From a virus, in IMG/VR virus record IMGVR_UViG_3300048597_000643, positions 1 through 20,530 of that record: a stretch of DNA of 20,530 bases. One strand, written 5' to 3'. This document shows, in pieces, positions 6,703 to 12,894 of this stretch; position 1 is the stretch's first letter, and every line of letters begins with the position of its first letter. A program made the position numbers and the translations under genes. The notes beneath the pieces are model-generated. The model saw nothing but the letters and a program-made list of their open reading frames with translations, was not told the DNA's origin and ran no database searches.

Positions 6703-9057
6703 CTAGGCCTCCCGCACTTCAACCAGCGGAACCGAAGGCAGTTCGCCCGCCCGCCAGCCGGCAATTGACACATCGATCCGGTCGACGGCAAATCGCACCG
6801 GCACATCAAAGCGAAACCCCGCGCTCACCGTCACCCCTGGCGGCGGCGGCACGTCAAAATCGACAAACCCGCCGTCTCCAAGCACCCAGCCGTCCACCAC
6901 TGGCACAGCGTCCAGCGCCACAACCACCGTATCCGCAACCGGCCGACTTATCCGGCGGACCTGCCCCACTTCCTCGCCGTAGCGCTTGGTCAGCGCAAAG
7001 CGCGTCTGCCCACCGTCTCCACTCCCCAGCGCCTGATCGGTCGGCGAAACCGGCTGCCCCTGCAGGGCCGAACTATTGTCGAGCGGGTCGTTGAACCGAA
7101 ACCCATAGGCCTGCCCACGCCGGGCGCGAAAAAACGAAATCAGCTGGGAAAGATCAGCCTCCGAGCGCACCCCGAGCCCCGCATCATAATATTGCCGCGC
7201 ATCGCTCCACTGGCTGTTGCGTTGCTCATGCCCCGAGGCAGTCACCACCACTTGCGTTGAAAACTCCGGCCCGCCCGCAGCCCCAAAGCCCAACTGCAAG
7301 GGAAACAGCACATCATGAAACGCCATCGCCGCCTCCTCATCATCACCGTCACCAATCGAAAAAGCCGTAAAGCCGTCGCGCGCCACCTGCGGCCAAGCCC
7401 AGATGAAGGTCTCTGCCACGCCGCGTCGCTGCGCCGCTGCGGCTGCATCGGCAATTGCCGTCCAGTCCGCCTCCGCTGTCGCCGCCTCCAGCACAAAGCC
7501 CGACAGATAATGCTGCGCCGATAGAGGATAGCCTAGCCGCTCCGTCACTACCTCACGCGCGCGTCGCTGGCCCGCAAAGTCGCCACCTGTCACAAACTCA
7601 TAGTCCTCCAGCTGCAACACGTCATAAGCCGGCGACTCCCAGGCCTGGGGCATATTTGCCCGGATCAGGTCAGGCGCTTCCGTGTCCAGCACCTGCGGCG
7701 CATAAAACAAGAGCAGCGTCTCCGTCCCCGCCGCCACCGCCAGCGCCGCATCGCGCAGCGCGAGCGTTGCCCGTCCCAGCAAGCCTCCACACCAGTCGAG
7801 ATAGTCCCGCTGCTCTGCCGTCGACACCTGCCGCACGTCGAAAATCGGCGGTGCCGACTGCTCGGTCTCGGCCAGATACAGCGCCACCGTCGCCGCATCA
7901 TAGAGGCAGGGCCGCTTGTCCGGCCCCACCCACCACCAGGGCTCGCCAATCTGAAAGCGCGGCGCCGCGCCAGCCGCCACGCTCAGCTCCACAAACACCG
8001 CCGCCACGTTCTGCAGCCAAGCCATCGCCGCTGGTTCCGCCGGAGAAAGCAACGCCGAGGGGGGAACCCAGCCCGTTAGCCCCCGCGCCCCATTGGCGTC
8101 ACGCTGCGCCCATGGAGCCGGACAATTCTGGTCAAGCAACTCGAATGACAAGGACAAGATCGGCGAAAACGCCAGCCCCACAGCCCGCGCCAGAAAATCC
8201 GCATGCCACGCCAGCGCCGGCCCACAGACCGTCCCCGTTCCCGCTCCCGCCGCCAGATAGGCTTCCGCCACGCCGTCCCACCGCAGCGTCGGAAAATGGC
8301 TCATGCCGAGATAATGGACAAGCGACCCCCGATAGCCGAGCGCCAATATCCCCTCAAGAAGCCGCTCGGGCGTCTGATTGTAGCTGTCATCATATCCCGA
8401 TGCGATGTGCATCCCATGCGGCGGCACAAACGCATCACCGGCCTCGATCATCGACCCCGGACCATCGCAAGCGATGTCGCTCAACGTCATCCGCGCCGTC
8501 ACCGCCTCCACAAGCGGCGCATCTGTCCCATCATAGCCGCTCGCAACCAGCGACACGAACATCCGGTCGATGTCCCCCGGCCACACCCGGTCGGCCTCGC
8601 CCGGCAAAACAAACCCGCCGTCAAGCGCATCGAAATCAAGGTTCACCCGCGCGTCGCTTGGCGATCCGTCGGCATAATTCCACAGCCGCACATACCAGGC
8701 GCGGGCCATGCCGGCGGCATCGCGCCCCTCGATCGTCAGCACCGGGCCATTGATGCCATCCAGCAAAACCACATCGCCGCTGATCTGCACCCGGAACGAA
8801 AGCTGAACCCCCCGATAGTCGCGCGCTGTATCCAGCGCCAACAGCGGATGGCTCCACCGGTCCTGCGATTCCCAGATCAACCCGGCCAGATCGGCCCGCC
8901 GCAAAAACTCCGCATCCACCACCAGCGCATCGGCCCCGACGCTCGTCACCGCCGCCATCATCGGCCGCGGAAAATCGACCGTCCAATAGCGCGGGTCAAA
9001 GCGCTTCACCCAGCGCCGCCGCTGGCCGTCCCCGGCCTTTGCCAACCAATGCCGCAT
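6703..9057 (-). CDS. Large tail protein: N-terminal sheath-like and TIM-barrel-like region fused to DUF2460 distal tail domain (gp12-like)
   Basis: This protein has 784 residues. The last 207 (from Met578) are a complete DUF2460 / TIGR02217 domain, the distal tail protein of RcGTA (gp12), with FHDVLFPLQLGFGAAGGPE and the SFFRARRGQAYGFRFNDP motif. The first roughly 570 residues have a beta-rich start (FDPRYWTVDFPRPMMAAV) and then a region starting near PPHGMHIASGYDDSYNQTPE that looks like a TIM barrel, with a GEPWWW motif containing a possible catalytic-type Glu. The whole resembles non-contractile tail-sheath proteins, but this is from memory of the family, not a search. The ATG at 9057 (TGATG overlap with the tape-measure stop, GGAG 5 nt upstream) is preferred to GTG at 9060. 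An internal ribosome binding site precedes Met578. Confidence 0.85.
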   Translation of the reverse strand: MRHWLAKAGDGQRRRWVKRFDPRYWTVDFPRPMMAAVTSVGADALVVDAEFLRRADLAGLIWESQDRWSHPLLALDTARDYRGVQLSFRVQISGDVVLLDGINGPVLTIEGRDAAGMARAWYVRLWNYADGSPSDARVNLDFDALDGGFVLPGEADRVWPGDIDRMFVSLVASGYDGTDAPLVEAVTARMTLSDIACDGPGSMIEAGDAFVPPHGMHIASGYDDSYNQTPERLLEGILALGYRGSLVHYLGMSHFPTLRWDGVAEAYLAAGAGTGTVCGPALAWHADFLARAVGLAFSPILSLSFELLDQNCPAPWAQRDANGARGLTGWVPPSALLSPAEPAAMAWLQNVAAVFVELSVAAGAAPRFQIGEPWWWVGPDKRPCLYDAATVALYLAETEQSAPPIFDVRQVSTAEQRDYLDWCGGLLGRATLALRDAALAVAAGTETLLLFYAPQVLDTEAPDLIRANMPQAWESPAYDVLQLEDYEFVTGGDFAGQRRAREVVTERLGYPLSAQHYLSGFVLEAATAEADWTAIADAAAAAQRRGVAETFIWAWPQVARDGFTAFSIGDGDDEEAAMAFHDVLFPLQLGFGAAGGPEFSTQVVVTASGHEQRNSQWSDARQYYDAGLGVRSEADLSQLISFFRARRGQAYGFRFNDPLDNSSALQGQPVSPTDQALGSGDGGQTRFALTKRYGEEVGQVRRISRPVADTVVVALDAVPVVDGWVLGDGGFVDFDVPPPPGVTVSAGFRFDVPVRFAVDRIDVSIAGWRAGELPSVPLVEVREA
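7324..7337 (-). promoter_or_regulatory. Internal ribosome binding site and ATG for a stand-alone DUF2460 protein
   Basis: Inside the large tail gene the minus strand reads AGGAGG (7337-7332), CGGCG, ATG (7326-7324). This is a consensus Shine-Dalgarno with 5-nt spacing in front of Met578, exactly where independent DUF2460 proteins of other GTAs begin. It would give a 207-residue product ending at 6703. The sequence is seen directly; use of the start is inferred. Confidence 0.6.
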
Positions 9058-9641
9058 CACCGCTCCGCCTGCATCAAGGCACGGCGAACCGCGCGCGCCA
9101 CTTGTGTTCCGGTCTGTGCCATCATCGCCGCATTCGCCTCCCGCGGTGCCGCCACATTCACCGTCACATTCACCGCCCCGCGCGGCGCGGCTGTCCCCGC
9201 CTCCACGCGCCCGGCGGCCGTCGGCACAAACAGCTCCGGCCCGCGCTCTCCCACGCGGTAGGCCCGCCCCGCGCTCACCGGTCCGCCTGTCGCTCGCCCC
9301 GGCGCTCCGCCCACCAGCCCGGATATCGCTCCGCCCAGCGCCCCCAGAACGCCGCCGCCACCCCCGCCGCCAAACAGCCCGGAAATGTCGTTCCGCACAG
9401 CGCCTGCCGCAATGTCCGCCAGCGTCCGCAGTGCTACCCGCCGCAAATCCTCAAAGCCCAACCGGCCGCTCACCGCTGCCCGAGAAAGCGCTCGCTCGAT
9501 GCCGCCCCCGGCGCGCTCCGCCCCTTGCGCCAGCGGCCCTTCCAGTTCGCGCCGCATGTCGCTGAGCCCGGCCATGAATCCCGACGTGTCCGCCCGCACC
9601 CGCACCACCAACGTGTCCAGATCGCCTGTTTCAACATCCAT
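9057..9641 (-). CDS. Very short tail tape measure protein, gp11-like
   Basis: This 194-residue protein fits RcGTA gp11. An amphipathic alpha-helical N-terminus (residues 1-80, DTSGFMAGLSDMRRELEGPL) leads to a Gly-rich hydrophobic segment (89-114) and the C-terminal signature ATGGPVSAGRAYRVGERGPE, LFVPTAAG seen in many tape measures. It sets tail length during assembly and may enter the target membrane. It is much shorter than typical siphophage tape measures but in keeping with the short tails of GTAs. The ATG at 9641 overlaps the preceding gene by 11 nt and has GGAGG 9 nt upstream. Confidence 0.88.
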   Translation of the reverse strand: MDVETGDLDTLVVRVRADTSGFMAGLSDMRRELEGPLAQGAERAGGGIERALSRAAVSGRLGFEDLRRVALRTLADIAAGAVRNDISGLFGGGGGGGVLGALGGAISGLVGGAPGRATGGPVSAGRAYRVGERGPELFVPTAAGRVEAGTAAPRGAVNVTVNVAAPREANAAMMAQTGTQVARAVRRALMQAER

Positions 9642-9828
9642 CGGGAAATGCCTCCATCAACCGCGCCAGCCACGCCGCGTCCACAGCGCCCACCGCCTCA
9701 TCTTCAAGGTCAAGCCCCAGCGCCATGCGCAGCTCCGCCGGCGTCGCTCCCCAAAACACATCGGGCGGCCAGCCCAGCTCGGCCGCCGCCACCCGCGCCG
9801 CCCGCCGCGCCGCGTCGCCAAACATCAT
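9631..9828 (-). CDS. Phage tail assembly chaperone, gp10.1-like (TIGR02216 / rcc01693 family)
   Basis: A 65-residue protein with GWPPDVFWGATPAELRMALG, the core motif of the small GTA tail chaperones that follow gp10. It is thought to bind the tape measure and major tail protein during tail assembly and not to stay in the particle. The start is ATGATG at 9828/9825, overlapping the gp10-like stop; either ATG is possible and the first is used here. The start is weakly served by a Shine-Dalgarno, so coupling to the upstream gene is likely. It ends inside the tape measure gene by 11 nt. Confidence 0.85.
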   Translation of the reverse strand: MMFGDAARRAARVAAAELGWPPDVFWGATPAELRMALGLDLEDEAVGAVDAAWLARLMEAFPDGC

Positions 9829-10136
9829 CGACCCGCCAAAATCTGCCCCAGCAACACCCGGAGCGCCGGCGTCACCGACGAAAGCCCGGCCCGCACCAGC
9901 GCCTCGCCAAAGCCGTCCCGGTCCATCCCGGCGGGCGGCGTCCCAAGGCAGTGCCACATCAGCGTAGCCATTTCCGCCAGGGTCAGTCCGCCGCCCGCCG
10001 CCCGCTCCACCAGCTGAAACAGCGGCCCCAGTTCCGCCTCAGCCGCCACCAGCGCCTGAAAGCTCGGCCGCAGCACCAGCGTCTCGCCGGCCAGCAACAG
10101 CGCCGCCTCGCCGCGCTCCGCATTGGCTGGCCTCAC
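9825..10136 (-). CDS. GTA gp10-like protein (gene transfer agent family tail protein)
   Basis: This 103-residue protein matches the GTA-gp10 family: RGEAALLLAGETLVLRPSFQ at the start, then a helical region with MWHCLGTPPAGMDRDGFGEA. The family is a tail-tube-associated or chaperone-type protein found between the major tail protein and the small chaperone. The only suitable start is GTG at 10136, which overlaps the major tail protein stop by 4 nt (GTGA) and has no clear ribosome binding site, so it is probably translated by coupling. Confidence 0.85.
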   Translation of the reverse strand: MRPANAERGEAALLLAGETLVLRPSFQALVAAEAELGPLFQLVERAAGGGLTLAEMATLMWHCLGTPPAGMDRDGFGEALVRAGLSSVTPALRVLLGQILAGR

Positions 10137-10540
10137 GCCGTCACCACCGGGCCGGAGCTTTCCAGCGCCATCGTGTAGGTGCGTTCACCATTGAAATCCC
10201 CGGCATAGTCCAGCCGCGTGATCAAAAACCGACCCGTCACGGTCTCACCGCTCTCAAACGCCACCTGATAATCATCGATCGTGCCCGAAAGTGCATTGGC
10301 CTTCACCCGCGCCTCCGCGCCCGAGCCGGTAAACACCCCCGACCCACTCAGCGACACAGACCGCACGCCTGCCCCCGACAACAGCTCGCGCCATCCGCCA
10401 GAGCCCTGGTTCGTCACCACCACCGTCTCGGTATTCACCGTCATCTGCGTCGTCCGCAGCCCGGCCACGGTCGTAAACACCGTCGGCACCGCGCCATTGC
10501 CCACCTTCAGCAAAAAGGCACTGCCCTTTTCCATCGCCAT
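10133..10540 (-). CDS. Phage major tail (tube) protein, gp9-like
   Basis: This 135-residue protein belongs to the TP901-1/TIGR02126-type major tail proteins. It begins EKGSAFLLKVGNG, has VAGLRTTQMTVNTETVVVTN, and ends with the beta strands YAGDFNGERTYTMALESSG that are standard for the tail-tube fold. Its hexamers stack into the tail tube. ATG at 10540 follows AAGGA with 7-nt spacing, 22 bp after the tail-terminator gene. A second Met two codons in is a less likely start. Confidence 0.93.
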   Translation of the reverse strand: MAMEKGSAFLLKVGNGAVPTVFTTVAGLRTTQMTVNTETVVVTNQGSGGWRELLSGAGVRSVSLSGSGVFTGSGAEARVKANALSGTIDDYQVAFESGETVTGRFLITRLDYAGDFNGERTYTMALESSGPVVTA

Positions 10541-10562
10541 ATCCGCATCCTTTCAAAAACGC

Positions 10563-10964
10563 TCAGCCGCCCAACACTCGGCTTCGCAGCCGAAATTCCA
10601 CCAGCCCCTCGGTCCAATCGCCGCTGTCCCGGATCACCAGCGCCCGCACCAGCCGGCTCGAAACCAGCACATGCCCGTCAACCGCCCCGGTCATCCCGGC
10701 AAGTGCGGCCTCCACTTCACCCATCAGCGGCTTCAACCGAGCACTCCCCGTGGCGGACCCCGCCCGCTCGTCCCATACCCGCACCTGCACCCGGTGCTCA
10801 TGCCCGGTTTCGGTCTTGGTGCTCCAATCCGTCATCAGGTCCGGCCCGACGGTCAGATAGGGCGCAGCCGCGTCCACCGGCGGGCCGTCATAGACGCCGC
10901 TCACCCCCGCCACGCCCGCCAGCGCCGCCCGCATCAACCGCTGCATCGCCAGGCTCGCGCTCAT
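10563..10964 (-). CDS. DUF3168 tail terminator protein, gp8-like
   Basis: This 133-residue protein is a DUF3168 member, the family of tail terminator or tail-completion proteins that cap the tail tube (RcGTA gp8). Typical features are VSGVYDGPPVDAAAPYLTVG near the start and the central HEHRVQVRVWDERAGSA. The ATG at 10964 overlaps the preceding stop by 4 nt and has GGAGGGG 7 nt upstream. Confidence 0.92.
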   Translation of the reverse strand: MSASLAMQRLMRAALAGVAGVSGVYDGPPVDAAAPYLTVGPDLMTDWSTKTETGHEHRVQVRVWDERAGSATGSARLKPLMGEVEAALAGMTGAVDGHVLVSSRLVRALVIRDSGDWTEGLVEFRLRSRVLGG

Positions 10965-11230
10965 TTCACATCCCCTCCGCCCATTGTCTCCGACGCAAGC
11001 CAAGCGGCCAGCATCGCCAGCCGCGGATCGGGTGCCCGGTCCCGGCGTCCACGCGCCCGGCTCGCCAGCCCCGCCGCCCGCAGCCACAGCCGCTCCCCAT
11101 CCCGCCCCACCTCGATCTCGGGAAACTCCGCCACAACCGCGCCCTCCAACCTCGCCAGCCGCCGCGCCACCGCTGCTGCGCCGCGCCGTTCTGCCGCCCC
11201 GGCCAGCGCGTCCAAAACCCGGCTCGCCAT
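10961..11230 (-). CDS. Small hypothetical protein between gp7- and gp8-like genes
   Basis: I do not recognise this 89-residue protein with confidence. It is basic, with an Ala/Arg-rich helical first half (LAGAAERRGAAAVARRLARL), a short beta-type segment (EIEVGRDGERLWLRAAGL) and an acidic end. The spot between the head-tail adaptor and the tail terminator often holds an HK97 gp10-like component in other phages, but I see no decisive motif. The gene is coupled on both sides: TGATG with the gp7-like gene and ATGA with the gp8-like gene. The ATG at 11230 has GGAG 9 nt upstream. RcGTA has no gene at this place as far as I recall. Confidence 0.72.
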   Translation of the reverse strand: MASRVLDALAGAAERRGAAAVARRLARLEGAVVAEFPEIEVGRDGERLWLRAAGLASRARGRRDRAPDPRLAMLAAWLASETMGGGDVK

Positions 11231-11571
11231 CACCCGGCGCTCCGGCAGCGCAGCACAACCGTCTGATCCCGAACGGGATCACGCTCCACCGCCAGCACCG
11301 TCAGCCGCTCGCCGCGCCACCACAGCCGCGATGTCAGCCCCACATCAACCGGCCCGCGCAGCGTCACCCGCAGCCGCGCCACTTGCCGCCGCGCCTCGCC
11401 GCCAGGCTGCAGGTCAGCCGCCGTCAACCGCTCCGCCTCCACCGCCGCTGCCACGGTCGCACGCACCGCCCAATGCCCGGCCTCCAGCCCGGCCGCGTCG
11501 CGCGCCTCCACCCATTCCTCGATCGTCACCCGCTCGCGCAGCCGGCCCGCCAGTTCGCGCTCCTCACCCAT
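11230..11571 (-). CDS. Head-tail adaptor / stopper protein, gp7-like
   Basis: This 113-residue protein fits the phage head-tail adaptor family (SPP1 gp16-like; RcGTA gp7). It begins GRLRERVTIEEWVEARDAAG, matching the family's opening LRxRVxIE...RD, and ends with a strand-rich region (SRLWWRGERLTVLAVERDP) typical of the adaptor fold, which joins the connector to the tail. The ATG at 11571 has AAGGA 7 nt upstream. Longer in-frame extensions overlap the upstream gene heavily and are rejected. It ends in TGATG with the next gene. Confidence 0.88.
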   Translation of the reverse strand: MGEERELAGRLRERVTIEEWVEARDAAGLEAGHWAVRATVAAAVEAERLTAADLQPGGEARRQVARLRVTLRGPVDVGLTSRLWWRGERLTVLAVERDPVRDQTVVLRCRSAG

Positions 11572-11600
11572 CCGCCCATCCTTTTCAAAACCGGCGTTTT

Positions 11601-12116
11601 TCAGCCCAGCCGCATCCGTCGCCATGGTCGCCACATCGCCGCCACCGCCGCTGGCGGCGGTCCCGCGTCGGCCGCATCGCGGTGGCTGAACAGATGCACC
11701 ACCAGCCGCACCAGCCCTTGCCTCAGCGGCTCGGGTATGCCGTTCCAATCGGTCGCCAGCCCCGCCTGATAGCGCACCACAGGTGCCCCCAGGCCCGGCG
11801 TCACCACGCGCACCCAGCCCTGCCCGGTGAGGTCGATATCCACGGCAAAGTCGCTCGCGGGCAGCAATGTTTCTCCGTCGCGCACCGATTCCACCGCCAC
11901 CACGGGGAGCGCCGTCAGACGCTGCCAGCCCCCATCGGCGCTCAGGCGCTGCTCGGTCTCGCGGACCATCAGCCATTGGCCGATAAACGCCTCGCAAAGC
12001 CCCGCAGCCGTGCGGATAAGCCCGGCCAGCACCGCGTCCTCATCGTCGCGCTCCAGCCGCAGATAGGCCTTGCACTCCGCCAGGCTGATCGCCAGCCCGC
12101 CCTGGTCGATCGCCAT
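11601..12116 (-). CDS. Head-tail connector protein, gp6-like
   Basis: This 171-residue protein resembles phage gp6-like / phiE125 gp8-family connectors, which bind the portal and form the neck ring. The first part is helical (ISLAECKAYLRLERDDEDAV, LIRTAAGLCEAFIGQ), the middle beta-rich (LPVVAVESV, DIDLTGQGWVRV), and the end helical (PEPLRQGLVRLVVHLFSHRD), the order expected for the family. The ATG at 12116 shares one base with the previous stop (TGATG) and has GGAGGA 6 nt upstream; GTG at 12119 is a weaker alternative. Confidence 0.9.
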   Translation of the reverse strand: MAIDQGGLAISLAECKAYLRLERDDEDAVLAGLIRTAAGLCEAFIGQWLMVRETEQRLSADGGWQRLTALPVVAVESVRDGETLLPASDFAVDIDLTGQGWVRVVTPGLGAPVVRYQAGLATDWNGIPEPLRQGLVRLVVHLFSHRDAADAGPPPAAVAAMWRPWRRMRLG

Positions 12117-12397
12117 CACCGTTCCTCCACCCGCACCACAAGCATCCGCTCGTCCTGCCCGCCGTCCGAGAATGTCACCGCATTGGTTATCCGATAGATA
12201 TGTCCGGCCCGGCCGCCACTCAGCGTCACCAGCGTCCGTCCGCCTTCGATCCGGCCCGGACCAACCAGAACGCCGGCCACATCCTCCGGGCTCACGGACC
12301 AGTTCGATTCAACAATGCTCTGGTCCCCCAGATATCCCGCCGCCCAGTCGATCGCATAATCAAGCGATGCGCCCGGATCCTTCACAAAGACGCTCAT
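12116..12397 (-). CDS. Fibre-tail adaptor-like small structural protein
   Basis: This 93-residue protein starts MSVFVKDPGASLDYAIDWAA and ends in an Ig-like beta region (TLVTLSGGRAGHIYRITNAV, ERMLVVRVEER). The pattern, a VKDPGA-type start, WSVSPEDV and a strand-rich repetitive-sequence-friendly end, matches what is called phage fibre-tail adaptor protein in many phages, where it occurs near fibre or spike genes. It is the last of the three-gene cassette between capsid and gp6-like genes, and TGATG couples it to the connector gene. The ATG at 12397 has AGGAGGAGGG upstream, a very strong site, so a longer reading back to 12460 is rejected. Confidence 0.72.
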   Translation of the reverse strand: MSVFVKDPGASLDYAIDWAAGYLGDQSIVESNWSVSPEDVAGVLVGPGRIEGGRTLVTLSGGRAGHIYRITNAVTFSDGGQDERMLVVRVEER

Positions 12398-12424
12398 CAG
12401 ACCCTCCTCCTGTCGCCCGCTTCC

Positions 12425-12453
12425 CGGCCGGCACCGCGCCGCGATGCCGGCCG
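12425..12453 (-). other. GC-rich hairpin in the gap before the fibre-adaptor gene
   Basis: A perfect 9-bp inverted repeat (CGGCCGGCA at 12425-12433, TGCCGGCCG at 12445-12453 on the plus strand, 11-nt loop) lies in a 101-bp gap between the decoration-like and adaptor-like genes. No T-tract follows on the minus strand, so it is not a standard terminator. It could protect or process mRNA, or limit translation. Confidence 0.5.
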
Positions 12454-12498
12454 TCTTCATCGCTCGTCCGCATTGTCGTCAGCGATGGCGAAAGCTCA

Positions 12499-12867
12499 TC
12501 AAAGAGGGTCGCCGATTTCCACATTCCAGCTGGCAATGTTCACCGTGCCGCCGCTCGGAAGCAGCTGTGCCGGGCAGGTCGTCACATAGAGCAGCCGCTC
12601 CGCCACGCCGTCGAGCAAGGCAATATGGTTCGCCGTTCCGGTCGCGCTCACCAACACGCCCAGCTTCGCAGCCACCGTCACCTTGCGCCCGGACACGTCG
12701 CCATTGCCGATGCTGAAATCCACCGGTGCCATCGCCGCCTCGGCCAGGGCGCCGCTGTTCGCGGCCGCATAGGTTGCCGGTTGTGCTGCCAAAGCCACCA
12801 TCCGGTTCGCTGTCCGCACCACCTCAAGGCTGCCATCCAGAACAAAATCGCTTGCAAATTTCGCCAT
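12499..12867 (-). CDS. Small phage structural protein, decoration-like (MAKFASDFVLD family)
   Basis: This 122-residue protein starts MAKFASDFVLDGSLEVVRTA and continues with NRMVALAAQPATYAAANSGA and VTVAAKLGVLVSATGTANHI, a beta-rich pattern I recall as conserved among phage proteins with the same opening, usually near capsid or fibre genes. Its function is unknown; capsid decoration or fibre attachment are the obvious possibilities. Two ATGs occur at 12870 and 12867; the second has GGGAG at 7-nt spacing and gives the usual N-terminus. The gene lies 27 bp after the beta-helix gene and probably belongs with it. Confidence 0.75.
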   Translation of the reverse strand: MAKFASDFVLDGSLEVVRTANRMVALAAQPATYAAANSGALAEAAMAPVDFSIGNGDVSGRKVTVAAKLGVLVSATGTANHIALLDGVAERLLYVTTCPAQLLPSGGTVNIASWNVEIGDPL

Positions 12868-12894
12868 CATCGCTCTCCCATCATGCCAAAAAAA

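Noticed and set aside
9820-9850. Programmed frameshift joining the gp10-like and gp10.1-like proteins, as in tail chaperones of other phages
   Set aside because: No recognisable slippery heptamer lies in the overlap, and the ATGATG overlap gives a simple re-initiation start.
12398-12460. N-terminal extension of the fibre-adaptor gene, and similar extensions of the portal (to 18799), DUF2793 (to 3176, TTG), ompA-like (to 2554) and large terminase (to 20105, TTG) genes
   Set aside because: In each case an internal ATG follows a better Shine-Dalgarno and gives the family's usual N-terminus.
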